Positions 24,501 to 39,500 of a DNA stretch of 64,000 nucleotides are shown in pieces. This DNA comes from Epiperipatus broadwayi. Its lineage: Eukaryota > Onychophora > Udeonychophora > Euonychophora > Peripatidae. How positions within the stretch are numbered: the stretch's first letter is position 1; each line of letters starts with the position of its first letter. The stretch lies in NCBI GenBank assembly GCA_028023455.1, contig JAQFVV010012418.1:5205244-5269243 (forward strand). The letters are read 5' to 3'. The notes below the pieces were generated by a model that was not told the origin of the DNA, searched no databases, and saw only the letters and a list, made by a program, of their open reading frames with translations. Position numbers and translations under genes: made by a program.

Positions 24501-27500
24501 ACAATTCCTTAACTAGCATCTCATATAATCATATTAAAATAACGTTAAGATACTATTATGGATCATATTACCATTTGTGAAACTATCAACGTGTTTTAAT
24601 GTCTTTGCCCCTTTTCCATATTTAAAGTTCTTGTTCGATATTTATCTCTTCTCACTAAATTATTCCCAGGGATCATTTTCAGACTTTCTTTTATCTTACC
24701 AACTTATTGTAATACATTAAAGATCAGCCTTTTCAAGTTATTGTGCATGCGCTTTTTACGAGTGTTAATAATAAATGAATACTTTCATTCCCAACACAAG
24801 ATATAGTATTTATGAAAGAATAAAATGAATCCACTTATTCTTTCCAACCCAAATGCTTATATATGGGCAAATCTTAAGTACTGGAAATGAAAGCGTGAGG
24901 ATAGACCACTCATTTTAAATTACTGTTTACGATGTCTGAATGAATGACGTCGACTAAATTATCTAGAATTTACTAAACGTCACTCTCAAATGAAACTTAA
25001 ACATATGTAAATAAGCATTTATTTTTATAGTGCTATGTTTTATAAATTGTAATACATGTGCATTTGAGTTTTATTTGAGAGGGAAGTTTAGTAAATTCTA
25101 GATAATTTCGTCGACATCATTCATTCAGACATCGTAAACAGTAATTTAAAGTGAGTGGTCTATCCTCACGCTTTCATTTCCAGTACTTAAGATTTGCCCA
25201 TATATAAGCATTTGGGTTGGAAAGAATAAGTGGATTCATTTTATTCTTTCATAAATACTATATCTTGTATTGGGAATGAAAGTATTCATTTATTATTATC
25301 ACTTGTAAAAAGCGCATGCACAATAGCTTGAAAAGGCTGATCTTTAAGGTATTACAATTTATAAAACATAGCGCTATAAAAATAAATGCTTACTTACCAA
25401 CTTATTGAAAGAAAAAAAAATTAAGTTATTCATTATTTTTCAGAACCTGTAAATATTTTTGATAACTGAAGTTTTACAACTTTGATGAACATATTATTGA
25501 ACTTAATTAATATTTTAGTTAAAGTGAAAATTTTTTAGTTATACAATAATAGTTCTTGTTCACAGTTTTTAATGATAAAAAGTATATGGTGCTTAAACTA
25601 ATTCTGATGAAAGTTAGCAAATTCACCTGATAGAGTATCATTTATAAATCTCTATATATTAATAATAATAAGTATAATAAAAATATATATACACACTCAG
25701 AAATACTAAAAAAATGTTTAGTTCCAGTTTTTGAAATTTTAAAATAGAATTGAAAAAACATTAAAAGAACTAATTGCTAAATGTTAGTGAAAAATCACTA
25801 TTTTATTAAATTTTTATTGTAATTATACTTACTTTTATTATTTATTTTTGTAATTATTATTTTTTTTCCTTTCTTATGTTCTTTTATTTTGCATGCCTTG
25901 TATAGGAGCAATCCGTAAGTTCTATTTATTGATATAAATTTGATTTAATTTTCTTAAGTCCTAATAAAATTTAAATCTTATTGCTTATTTTTTTAATCAA
26001 GATTTAATGGTAGTGAGGCTTGTACAGAATTACTTATAGAAGCATTTGGAAAATCAATTACAAATAAACCAGATTCCAAAGGAAGGTAAGTCTTAAGTGC
26101 AAATTTCCATACTTATGTATATGAGAACATTTACTGTGTGCATGTGTGTTTAAATAAGTATATATAACATAGTTTGTTTATTAGTGTGTTGTTGTTGTTG
26201 TTTTTTTTTTAAATCATCAATTATCTATCAAAAGGCAGGTTTCACATCTCAAACCAGATATTACTTTTATCTCTGACTATATTTTGAATACTCATAGTGA
26301 TTTTCCTATTTAAGATTATCAATTCAATTAATTTTTCTCTACATTTTTTTTTCAAACTTTTTTTTTTTGTTATTCATTTAAATGCATTGACCAATCTATA
26401 TCCTCTTTTTTTTTTTTATAATTTCCTCCAAAATAATATTATTTTATTTGCTTTTTTTTTTAACATCTATATTTCTGATCTTTTCAATTTATTTTTTCAA
26501 TTCTTCTCTAAATCTAAACCTCCAATTTTTTCTTTTTATCTTTTTTTAATTACCCATGTTTTCACTATTTATAAAGCAATAGTTAAATAAAAACTTTAAC
26601 AAATCTTCATAAGATGTCTAATTAAATTAGTTCACAGAATAATCTACTTTTATTAAAACCTTGCTACCCATTGCAATTGTCATTTCAATTTTTTTATTGC
26701 AACTTCCTTCATCATATGTCCAACTTTCCAATATTTTTTTTAAACACCCAATATATTCCAATATTTAAAAGCATTAATCTGCTCTATCATTTCCCATCTA
26801 ATATTTGTGTTTGATCTTTTTTTTTAATCTACATAATCTCTTCATTGTTTTAGTTTTATTAACATTTAATTTTATTCTCAAGCAGTATCAATTGTGCATT
26901 ACATCTTATTGAACCTGTCTTCATTTTCTATAAGGATTATATCATATCATCAACAAATGTAATATAATTGTTTTTTCAATGCTAATTTCATCCTTGTCAA
27001 AATAACATTTGTTTCACAATTCATCTACATGTATATTAAATAAAACAGAAGATAACATTTTTGCCTTTATACTTTATTTCCTACATTTATATCTTCCATG
27101 GCTTCAGAAAGGAATTTATTATTGACTAAAAGAAGACTGATTCTTTTTTTGAGATCTTAAAAGAACTGAACAAGATATAATGTCCACTCCATGCATTTTT
27201 TTGTTGCGTTTATTACTGTGTGATTATTCATGTAGTAAACAAGCATGAATGGGCTGCTTACCAATATGCATAGATCCAGCATGGTGAGTTTCTTTGGTTT
27301 TACCTCTAAATTTAAGATCAAAAAATATCATAGTCTTCTCAGTTGCCTGGTAGTTTTTAATTGAAACATATAGTTTTTTTAAGGCTCAATAAATGTATAT
27401 GGAAATTATCTTTTTTTTTTTTTAATAGATACCTACCATTATGACTGATAAATCTAAATTATGGCCCTTATTATTAGAAAACTGTAAAGTCATCAGCTAA

Positions 27501-30500
27501 GGCAGTGATTAGCATCTAAAGGCAGAAGATGCTAAGAATTCCCTGAATATGGACTCAGGCTGCCAATACAGTGATGACTTTTATTTAGATACTTACAACA
27601 GATTACTTTCAAGTGAAAAAAAAGTGCATGAATTGGTGAAAGAATGTAGGACTAGTGAAGTTAGAAAAAACATGAAGAGACAGTGTAAAGAGTCTATATG
27701 TATTTTATTCTAAAGGCACAAACATTGGAAATGCAAATATAATAGGATCCGTTATAAATAAAAAGAGGAAAAATAATGTTGTGGAAGTCATTGATATATC
27801 AAATAGACTGGTAAGATTAATTATTCAAATTAATGGAAAATATCAAATGCAATTGTGATGAAAAAGTAGATGATTTTTTATATTGATTTACAAAATGTCT
27901 TTGCTCAGAATAAACAACATTTTAAAATTGTCATGGGAGATTTCAATGCCAAAATTGGTAAATAATTGAAAGATGAAAATATTGTGGATAAATTTGGTTA
28001 TGGTGATAGAAATGAGAGAAACCACAGACTTGTGGAGATCACAGAAAAAGAATAATTGTTTATTATGAATTCTTTGCTTGAACAAAATGGATATAGATAC
28101 AGAAGCATCCAAATGAAGATACAGCAGAATTGGTTTATATTTTGACTAATAGAAAATATGTATTTCAAAATTATCACTTCCTTAATTGATTCAATACAGG
28201 AAATGTTCATCAATAAATAAGATATAAGATGCATGTAAATTCAGAACTAGAGAGTTGATAATTATTAAGAAAGTCATTGTTATTTCTAATCTTTAGAAAT
28301 ACTTCAATGAATTTAAATAAAGAAATTGCAAGTTATTTTAAAATATTAACAGACTTTGAAGATGATTCAGACTTGATTGAAACCAATAAGAAGATAATTG
28401 ATAGAGTATCTATTAAGAATTACAAGAAAAATAGCTAGTACCAAAAAATAGCAATTTATCAGAAAATTTTTAAGTGAAACAACAATGTATGAATAAAAGA
28501 AATATGATTTTTTTTTTTTTTAATCCATTAAGAAGAATTGATTATCTAAATTTTTGTAAAATTGGAATGAAAAGGAGTTAATAATAATATAATATGTATA
28601 TAATTGTGAATTGGTAAAGAAAACTGTAGAAGCGAATAAGTCTTTAAAGTGTACTATAAAATCATGGGAAGAAAGTTTTTCTGCAATAAGAAGATTAAAT
28701 TATCGCTAAAAAGAGAAATGATATCATGAAATGTGTGGAAGATTTTTGTTAAAGAATTATATAGTAATGAAGAATAAGGAAACAATGTATCTTCAGTAGT
28801 TACATCTTGTGAATTATCCAGCATTTTAAAGGAAGAAATAAGATATGTAATTAAATCTATGAAGAAAAAATTTCAGGAAATGATGGATTTGTGATTAATA
28901 TCTTTAAAAAAGCAGATGAAGAAATAGAAAAAATTGTTATCAAAGTTATATACCAAATATATAAATGATAAAAATATCACAGATGTTTGGAAGAAAGATA
29001 ATAAAGGGAGTATTGGAAATTATAAACCTATCAGTTTTATATAAAATCTTTATCAAGATAATCATAACTCATCTACAGTGAACTTTGAATTCTAACCAAC
29101 TAAAATGAAAAATGGGTTTAAAAGTCGTTTTAAATAAGAGAGATTGTTGTGAAGAAAATCTATTTCACATTTTTGAGGTAAATTGAGCAATCATTATTTG
29201 TATTAGATATAGTAAATTTAAGATAGTTTTACAGCAGCATTCCAAGAGAAATGACATATTGATGGTTATAAAACTGAAAGCATTTCCAAAAAACACAGTT
29301 ATTACTTAAATATATATTCCAATCAGAAATTAAAATATTGACAAAGTAAAAGCATATAACAAATCAAAAAAGTCATAGAAAAAGAATATAAAAATAGATA
29401 TTTTAACATGAGGTAGGAAATAAGAAAAATTGATATATTTTTGTAATAAAATAATATGATAGTAATAAACACATGATTTAAAAATCACAAAAGAATTTAC
29501 ACATGGAAAGCTTCAGATAATAAGAATAAATTTCAATTTATGTTATGTTTTGATTCAAAATAAATTTACATATATATTACAATTGCATGGGCACAATTTG
29601 AAAACAATATACATTCAGACACAATGTAATAGTAGCTGAATTGAAATTAATTTAATAAAAAAATACCAAGAATTGAGACAAGAAAGGGAGAGACAAGTGA
29701 GAATTTAAAAAGATATCAAAGAAAAATTTTCAGAGTTGCTGGATAAGAAAGTAGGCTTAAATAATGCTTAATGATAAAGTGAATTCAAATAAAAGATGTG
29801 ATTTTTACAAAGGAAATTAAAAATGGAAAAAAAGAAATTAGTTTTGTACAAATAATATGATAAACAAAATAGTAATGGAAAAAATGATTTTAGATCAGGA
29901 AGGGGGAATATGTCAGTGCATAGCGATGGAATGTGGGGGGGGGGGGCAATGTTTTTGACAATCCAAAGGATCATCCAAAAGATACAGTAGCAATGCAACC
30001 TCAGCCATTTGATTTGTCTCGTATGTGTTCTCACGCAAAGCTGAGTTTTCGCGTGAGTTCTCTGCAATAGTGCTTGTCCCTACTCTTTTGCAATTGTTAA
30101 AAACCTTGAAAGTTGTGTATGGAAGCGTGGCAACGGATTTAAAACTTAATATATCAGCTAGGATGTAAGATTATTATTTGGAATGTACATTTCAAGAATT
30201 ATGGCCAGTTGATTTCTAGACACCCTCACATGATACGGTAGTGATCGGTGAAGTGTGCGCATTTGCAGAGTTTTGTGAAGCATATCAACGAGCTGTAAGA
30301 TTGGTGTGCAACGACATCTAGGCCTGCTAACAGCTAATATGAACGGAACGTTCTAGAGGCCGTGTTTGGCTGCATAAACAGCATTTTTATGTGTTTTGGC
30401 ACGTAAAATGCTATCGGGCAGCTTGTATGGTCTAAAAAATAAGTACCGATAAAAATGTTTAAATGACTTATCAAGGAATAAAGATTTGAAACAAACAAAG

Positions 30501-33500
30501 CTAAAAGAGACTGACTTTAAAAAGGATGTTTAAAAATAGAGAACCTACTAAAAAAAAAGTTAGATTTTATTTGATTTACAATTCAGTTTGAAGTGCAATC
30601 TCAGAAATGATGATTGAAGCTAGAAATGATAAAATATTATTACAAAAAAAAAAAGTGCATTGAAAAAGTGAGAATATATTCGTAATTTATTAGATAGAAA
30701 TAATTAGTCATCTATTTTATTTGGAAAAAAATATATAAATAAGGATAAAATAGATTATATAAATAATGATGGATGAAGTTGCAAAAGTATTAACTGAGAT
30801 GAAAGCTGGAAATGCACAGGAGTTAACAAGATTCCATTTGAATTAATGAAAGTTATAAAGAGGATATTAAAAAATTGGTCAATATTTGTGATGTAATTTA
30901 TGACCCAGGAAAATAGTCAAATTTTCTTTCAATTGTTAGGACTCTATTTGGAAAAAAAAAAAAAATTAGCTTAATTTCATTAGAATCGTCAATAACAAAT
31001 CCACCATCTTCATTTTTTGACTCTGAAGAAAAAAGCAAGCAATGTTAAATCACTATCTTCATTTAATTCATTAAAATCAGATATGCTATCAACACTTTAT
31101 TTTAACTCAGCAGGATTTTTTTCACTTATTTGGTTTACAATCTATTTTATGTTTTAAATTAGTTTTTTTATAATTCAAGACAATTAGATCAGAATTTTTT
31201 TCCCCCTACTTAATGATTTTAGAGTCATAAATAGATGGATTTATGCAGATTAAACATAATTCTACCTGATAAATAATTTGGATTGAGAAAAGACAAGAAA
31301 AGAAATGCAATTAATGGTTAATATTATTGTTGAGCGTTATAATTATATAAACTGAAAAAAAAAAGTTAATATTTGTTTTATTGATCTAAGAAAAGCATTT
31401 CATAGACTGAATTGAGCTATTTTGTTTTAATAAACAAAAAAAATTTATTGAGATTTTTGTATAATAATTAGAAGATGTATGTATAGATAAATAGTTTTCT
31501 TAATTTTTTTTTTTTAAAACCATTATCAATCCACTGCAGGATGGAAGTACCTCCAAATTTAATCCAGATTCCTAGCCTCTCTTCTCCATAACATACTAAC
31601 AAACTTTGTTGTTTCATTTACCCAGCTCATATGTGGTATCTTTCTAGATCTTTTACAATACACTTGGGATCTAATTGTAAATTTCAACCATCCACTTATT
31701 ATCATTAATTCTAGCGATATGCCCATTTCAGTCTCTTAATTTTTTTAATAATTTCAGTAATACCTATTTGTTTTTGATTTCTTTTGATACTTTTAACATA
31801 TACCTGTCCATAAGCAATCTGAAGTCTAGATTGTGCCTCTGTAAATGTCCAAGTCCCAGAATCCATTATTAAAAATCTTGATTAATTTCAGCCATTATGT
31901 ATTTGTAGTTGTTAACTTCTAATTCATGATTATCAATCTTCATTTTCTTCTAAGAAAATCCATTGAACATTACTTTAGTCTTTTTAGTATTTACATTTAG
32001 ATCTGTTTTCTTTCTTTCAACTGATAACTCACAACATTTCGTGAAGTTCTGAAATACTATTTGCAAATCAATCACATCATCTTCAAAATATGATGATTTA
32101 AATAATCCCATCTTCAAAATACGATGACTTAAATAATCCCTATTTACTTATTTTAAATAATCCCTATTAACTTATTTTAATCTACAAAATATTTTTTATA
32201 AAACTGCTATAAAAAGTTTCTGTATATCCTTCACAATGTTAATCTGTTTAATATCACCATCTAATATAATCGCTTCAGTTCATTTTGATAAATATTTTTT
32301 AGCATATGACAATATCCCAGATCTATATTTTGATGATCCAATGCTTTAATAATTGCAAAAATGCTTATATAATCAAATGCTTTTTATAATCTACAAATAC
32401 AAAGTATATAGGCAATTGATATTCATATAATCAAATGCTTTTTATAATCTACAAATACAAAGTATATAGGCAATTGATATTCATTGATTCTTTCTATAAA
32501 TTCTCTCAATGCTTGGATGGGATTCATTGAGATAACTCTTAGAGTCCTATAATATCTGATATTTACCTGTTCATCTGTGACAATAAATTTACCATTTTTC
32601 TGAATAATTTTGTTTATAAATTGTTTCTCTTTATATATATGTCTTTAAAAAAAAGCATTATTAATTATAAAAAAAAAAAAAAGGCGTATACTAAGGTTTG
32701 ATATTTTTGATTGGGAACTGGGATGATATTTATTAGTATTTGTGAAATCTGAGTGCATCCAATTGGTATTCAGTGGTGTTTAAATTTTTCCTATTCAAAT
32801 TGTGTCAATTCTAAATGAATGTAAAAAGTTTTATTAAAATAAATTAGCAGTAAGATCCTTTTTTTCTTTTATCATCTTTATATATGTTATTATTAGAATT
32901 ATTGAAGATTTTTATTTTAATTAATGAGCACTTGTCAATCCTATTTGTTGGATTTAAATAACATTTTTAGAAGTTTTAAATCGTATTGGACTATATTCAT
33001 CAGTCTCAGTAAATTGTAAATGGCCATTAAGATTAAAATGTTTGAAAAAGACTAAAACTGTCTGATTTAGCCAGACTGCTTTGTCTATTTGTGATAAAAT
33101 TTTAATTTTACAAAGTATTGAGTGTTTATAATTATCAACTTATTAAGATCATTTTATTATGTTCTATTTGTTGACCATATTATTAACATCATTTCCACTT
33201 TTTCTTTTTTATAACTGAAGCATACAAATTGAAAGTTATAAGAGTTGTCTTTTCATCTGAAAATAAATAAAGTTAATATCTTGCAACCATGCTGTCATTT
33301 GTTGTATTTACCAGTTTTACTAATTTTTTATGACATTTATTTTAGAATTTAATTTTAGAAGAGAAAATTACTAGTACATTGTGGTTTGTTTTTCTAAATA
33401 AATAAATGCAATTTGGGAAATAGATTATATATCACATTAGTTTTTCCTATAAACAAGCCATTGGATTAAAGGATTGGTCCAGAAACCAAACAGTATTAAT

Positions 33501-36500
33501 AATAGCGAGGTGATCAAAAATGATCAATTTTTATATAAAATTCAAACCTCTCCACGGGTGATTTTTGGTTGTTAATCTACAAACAAAACAAGCATGGCGA
33601 ACCCATGATTGCCATGTGCGAAGATAAGTATACTTTAAGATTCATCACATGATTACCATCTCTTATACTAGCACATAATTGTTATTATGGAGAGAGTTTT
33701 GCCTTGTTTAATAATTTAAGATTGTATGCAGAAGCAATCAAAATGCCAAGAAGTCAAAAAAATCAGGAAAAGATAGGCAGTGAGAAAATAAACATTTTAA
33801 ATAATGGTAAGAAGGCAGGGCAGAGTCCAAGATTTCATAAATCAACTGTTAATAATATAATGAAACTAGATATGCTTTTAGAAACATCAGAAATTCAAAT
33901 TAATATTATGAAAGAAAACTGGACAGAAGAAAGCCTAAATAAAAGAGCAGAAGTCTTCAACTTAACCATCCCATGAAATTTATTTTTCTCTTTCAAGCGT
34001 TTTTTTACTAGCTGATCATTGTACTAGCAATCACAGATATAAACTGCACATTATATAAGGTTTTCCAAATATCTATTATATGAAGCAATTAATGAAAGTA
34101 ATCTATGGGATTCAATATTTTGAATTGCCGACCATACAAATCACAGATATATTGTAGTGCAATTTTATAATGAAGAACAAAAAGAGAGATTTGAAAAAAA
34201 AATTCAAAATACTATGTAAATTTGCACTAATCAGACTAAATCCAGACAGAGAAAATATTGTTAATAGAATAATAAAAAACGTGTATTTAAATTATAATAT
34301 TATCTACTTCAAAAAATTAACGCAGCCTTTTGGAGAAGTGACCGGATTTCAAAACATATTTAAAAACACTCTAATACCGATTTTAAATAATAGCTACCAA
34401 TTTAAAGTATGTTTAAAACATAGGCCCAAATGATATTCCAACTCTTATAACAGATCAAGAAACAACTCTTTTTTAATAATTTATGGAACAAAATCGCAAT
34501 GCTTTAATTGCAAAGAAAGAGGACACATAATCAGTGAGTGCCCAAAACTAAAATGCCAACACTGTAAGCAGAGAGTGATTACCGAGTCATCAATGCAAGG
34601 GTTTCAACACAGAAGAAATAGACAACACACAACATGAGATAATTGTATTAGTCCAGGAAAAAACAAAAATTCAAATAAATGAGCAAGCGACTACAACATA
34701 ATACACACAAAATGAAAAAACAGAATTATCTCAAAAGCACATAGAAGTAATGGAAACAAACGAACATATTCATCCTTCAGAGCCGATCATCAATAAAACT
34801 TCGAAGGATATAGTAAACACATTAATATCAACTTCTCAACAAAAAGACCCAGAAATAAATTATACCTCAGATAAATGTAAACTCGGACGCCCTTCATTCC
34901 AAAAATGTAGTAGGAAATCTGACTTAGAAAAATCTGAATTAAATGAAGATGATTTACCATCATTTGATGACAACAACAAAAAAAAGTTAAAACAATTCTA
35001 AAGGACCCCCCCCAGACACTAATACAGAAGCTACAATAGATGAACAGGCTGACATAATGGAAAAGGTAAGTGTATCTTGTTTAAAATATAACAGTCTTAT
35101 GACTGAAAAGTAGTTGCATACGGTAGACTAGATAAACAGATAGTAAGAAAATGAAGTCAGATTAATTTTTCAAGAAAACAAGTATAATAAATTCATACAA
35201 TAAATAAAAACAAACATGAGGATAAAAATAGGTTCCTTAAATGTTCGAGGATTAAACTCGATAAAAAAAATTATGAATTAAGAAAATGAATGAATACTAT
35301 TCAGCCACAAGTAATAGGATTAAATGAAGCAAAAATATATAATAAATCACAAATAGATCCATCAACATATCTTAGTAGTCATGGATATACCGCTGTCTCC
35401 AAAGCATCCTTTTCACCCTCAGCAGGGATGGGAATTGAAATTAGTAAAAATTGCCAATTTAAATCATTTAAAATTATATATATAGATGCACCCATGCTAA
35501 TAGGAACATTATATCATAAGTCTTGAACACTTAATATTATATTTGTTTACATCCCACCAAATCATAAAATAATACATTAATAAATACATTAAATGCCAAA
35601 TTTGTATCCTCAACTGATACCATAATACTGATTGGGGACTTCAACATGACATATAACAAATTTGTAATGAAATGATTATACTACTGGCTTTATAACAGGA
35701 GAAGGGTTTTTGCCACAGAACTCTTTTAATGATGGTAGATATTCATTAATGATTGACCTAGTGTTTTACTCACCAGCACTGCATCATGATAAATGTATCA
35801 CTGATAAATACATCTTTTTCAGACCTTGCTGCAATCATAGTAACTTAAAAATGACTATATACAAACCATTAATAACAACCAGTAAAAAAACCATTAGAGT
35901 ACTTCTAACCAGTAACACAACTGAACATCTATTTTCAGAAATACGCTACTATTCAAAATTAGAGACCTTGAAATGGATTCAGTTCAAACCCGGATAACAT
36001 TTGTAAATATTTCTTGTACAATAGACAGTGTAACAAGAAATCAACCAGAACCATCAAAAGTCCTGACCCTTGCAAATGACATTAATGAAAGAATCATGTG
36101 GAGCTCTCCTACAATAGAAGGATATAAAAATGTAATGGCAATGAGAAAAACATGTCAAGCAGCATGTGAAACACTCAGAGAATATATAGCAATAAAAAGA
36201 AAGAAGATATACTTAAATCATCTCCATACCTGGTCAAGGTAATATATTAGATGGGCATTAAGTCAAGCACTAGTAAATAGAGTTCCCACAGCAATAAATA
36301 TGACTAATGAAATCATTACAGGCAACAACATAATGCAACCACTATTATCATACTTTAAAACAAAATTACAAAACGGATTAAAATTTACTCCCAAACATAA
36401 CTTCTTGGGAGTACCAGAAGATAATTTAAAATTTACACCTGAAGAATTTGTTGAAAGGCTTGCAACAGTACCAAAATCATGCCATCCAGGGATACATGGT

Positions 36501-39500
36501 ATAACCCTTGTTTGTATATAATCATTTAAGCAAATTTACCTAAAAATACTTAGCAAATTTTTCAACAAAACAAATATATAATATTCAAGGACTCTATCCA
36601 ATCTCTCTGGTGCCATTTATGAAAAAACAGGAAAACATATCCACACTTACAAATCTCAGACCAATATCAATGAGTCCACTTGGCATTAAGGTATTAGAGT
36701 CAGTGTTCAAAGAAAAAATTCAACCCTATATATTGTCACAAGTCTCAAGATTGCAGTTCGCTAAGTGAAACTAGACATAAAATCTGCATTTGATACAGTA
36801 CCAATTGATCTATTAATCGATTAACTAATACCAATATCAGTAATATACTTGATTACAAATTACTTCTGAGCAGGGAAATACACATTAGCCTCAATGGGAA
36901 ATATTCATCATCTTTTAACCCTTTTTGTTTATTTCCACAAGGATCGCCATTAAGTGCCCTACTATTCACGTTATACATCAATCCATTGATCAAAACGATT
37001 TAGTAGAAATATTTATATCAGAATTAAAAACAAATATTTCATGTGTAGCATATTTGGATGATATATCTGGGTTTTTAACATCGAAAAAACAAATTCCAAA
37101 ATTAATAAAAATTCTCCAAAATTATACAAAAAAATATAAGCTTGAATTCAATATGGAGAAATCAAGTGCACAGTCAATATATACAGGACGCTATCATGAA
37201 GAATATTTCAAAGGGACACAGAGCCTTTAAGCAACATGGAAACACGCATACAAATCCAAAGAAAACTAATAAAAAAAATGAAAAAATAATCAATTCTCAA
37301 AATCTTACATGTCGCTATATGCAAAGTTTAGTGATTACTAGAGTTTCATATTACACCCCAATAATTATATATAGCAAGGCTTTCACATAAAAATTGATAG
37401 CTTATGTAGAAAACTATTGTGGACGGGAAAAAGATGTCTACAATATCAATTAAACTAATACAAAATCCCCTAGTGCAAAATGGATTAGAATTACACTCAA
37501 TAAAAATATTTCAAATTCAGAAAACCATCAATTTAATTACATCATGCACAAGATTATTTCCATATCCATAAGATCACACCAACAGACAAACCACCACCAA
37601 TTACTGGGTTTTTAAACACTCTTCGTGTCACATTGCTAAATATCACAAGTTCAGTGATCTGGACACTGAAAACTAAGTATAGGTATTGGGAAAGATACAT
37701 ACCAATCTATCCTTCTTCTTCAAATGATAATAATAAACTTTCTTTAAATATAAACAATTAACAAAAATATTTAAATACTAGTCACTAGAACCGATATACT
37801 ATGACTTCCTATTTAAACTAAACATGGAAGCATTACCGACTTTAAATTTGTGCAAGCTTTGCAAAAGAGAAACAGAAACTCAGTCACATATATTTTTTTC
37901 TTGTCCTACATTGGATAGTATTCAGGCTGGAATTCCCAATTTATTCAAAAATAGAAAGTATGCTATACAAACACTCCTTCAATTCTATGCGAAAGGTAGC
38001 TGCACACATTAGAGCCAGTACCTTTACACTATTCTCACTATGGTGTACCAGATGCATATTTACATATAATACAGGCATCTAAGTATCTTTTGGAACAAAA
38101 TAGAAATAATAAGGCTAAGGAATTAAAAATTTTTATCAACACACATATCCACATGGTCACTAATATGACTATGCTCAAACCTTTAAAGAAAGGAGAGGGA
38201 AAAATTGGACAAAGAAATCTAATAAAAACTTGATTATATGAAATGATCACTCTGTAAAAGACAGAGTTGAAGAATGGACACTTGAAATCCTTTAGTGTTG
38301 GACAATAATATATATGTATTTTCTTTTTGTTATTAATATATCTAAGGGTAAAGGTAAATATTTGAAAACCAGGCACTCTTCACAAACCTGGAGCTTAATT
38401 GTAAGTATAGGGGAGTTTGAGTTTAAAGTCCCCTATACCAAGGGTAAAGATATAATTTTTATATATATATTTGTTTTTTCCCTCACGATTTTTCATGTAA
38501 ATGTTATATCATAATGATATATATACCGGTATTCCTGGGGTTTTTTTTTATTCTGTTTGTACATTTATTAAGCATCTAAACTAAATTATATAATTTAATT
38601 TTACAGAGCATACTAAAAAAAAAAGTGTAATGTGAATTAAATTTTTAAAAATCATTTTATTTTATAAATTGTTTTGAAAAGTATTTGTCTGCATTAAATA
38701 ATTTTTGAGAAACCTTATATAAACAGACTGCAGATAATATAGAACTTATTGTAATGACCAATAGGCATGCAAAGAAATATACTAAATGGTGCTCTTAATA
38801 TTTTTTTTTTTTTTTTTTTTGCTAAAAAAAAATTTATCTATACTCGGATTCTAGATATGACTAATTTTTGCTCATTGGTTGCCGATTATTAATTATATTT
38901 ACTCTTTTACTGCAATAAGAATTTAATTTTTTTTTTTACTAAAAATAATATTAAGAGCTCCATTAAATAACAAATTCAAATATAATTTGGGAATGCTTGA
39001 AAGAAATGGAAATATATAAATTATCATAAATGTATTTTTTAAAGCATATAGTATTATACTACAAAAGTGTCTTTGCTAGTAATAATATTTTTAGAAAAAG
39101 TTATTCCAACTCTAAGTATGTTAAATGACATAAAAAAATGTATATTTTATGTAGAAAATAATGAATGTATTGAAAATATATAAATATTAATTGTTTTACT
39201 TTAAAATTTTAAAAAAATTTTAAATGTTATTTATGAAATTAATTTGGAAGTAACTTTTAATATGATGTTTATAAAATTAAGATTTTGAGGGTGGGGGGTG
39301 AATGCAAGTATTGTTTGTAATGAGAATCTTAAATGAAACATTTTTTGGCAGTTCTAATAGTCAGCAAATACTAATGAAAATAAGATTGAGTTTAAAAAAA
39401 ATTAAAACAATAATAGCTATCGCAAAAATATAAAAGGAAAAATTGCCTCTGTTATATAAAGTAATGAAAATGACAGCATTCTGTATGTAAGTTCAAAATG

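Larger units (their letters stand above)
12707..26001 (+). other. Intron between exons b and c (13.3 kb)
   Basis: The repeats listed separately cover parts of 13.6-14.9, 17.0-17.5, 19.4, 20.6-21.0, 21.86-22.47 and 24.7-25.4 kb. 12710-13600, 14930-16950, 17520-19390, 19510-20620, 20960-21850 and 25410-26000 are AT-rich with T or A runs and nothing I can identify. 22470-24690 is similar, except that the minus strand near 23690-23760 can be read as [20 protein letters not shown]. That resembles the FADDT block of a LINE reverse transcriptase but is too isolated to call. A short CA microsatellite lies at about 15665-15687. Confidence 0.55.
33985..38530 (+). mobile_element. Long decayed LINE with ORF1 zinc knuckle, endonuclease, reverse transcriptase and 3' hairpin
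   Basis: Domain order along the + strand is ORF1 with a CCHC knuckle (about 34500), apurinic-type endonuclease (from 35216), reverse transcriptase (about 36450-37250), a C-terminal C-x2-C...H...C motif (about 37850-37920) and a 3' untranslated hairpin (38405-38438). This is the order of an autonomous two-ORF non-LTR retrotransposon. Each domain is cut by stops or frameshifts, so the copy is inactive, although motifs remain legible. The clade is not certain; there is no RNase H between the polymerase and the C-terminal motif that I can see. Confidence 0.8.

Noticed and set aside
24940-25000. A hammerhead in the palindromic family (CTGAATGAATGACGT...ACGTCA...GAAAC)
   Set aside because: The core has an extra base and the box is not conserved in the copy at 17.1 kb, so I did not call it.
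26297-26590. 97-codon + strand frame rich in F, L and I, and similar frames at 13383, 56318 and elsewhere
   Set aside because: These are T-rich low-complexity stretches that stay open by composition. They have no domain and no supporting context.
34497-34580. CCHC knuckle as retroviral gag
   Set aside because: It is followed by an apurinic-type endonuclease and a non-LTR polymerase, and no LTRs, protease or integrase are seen.
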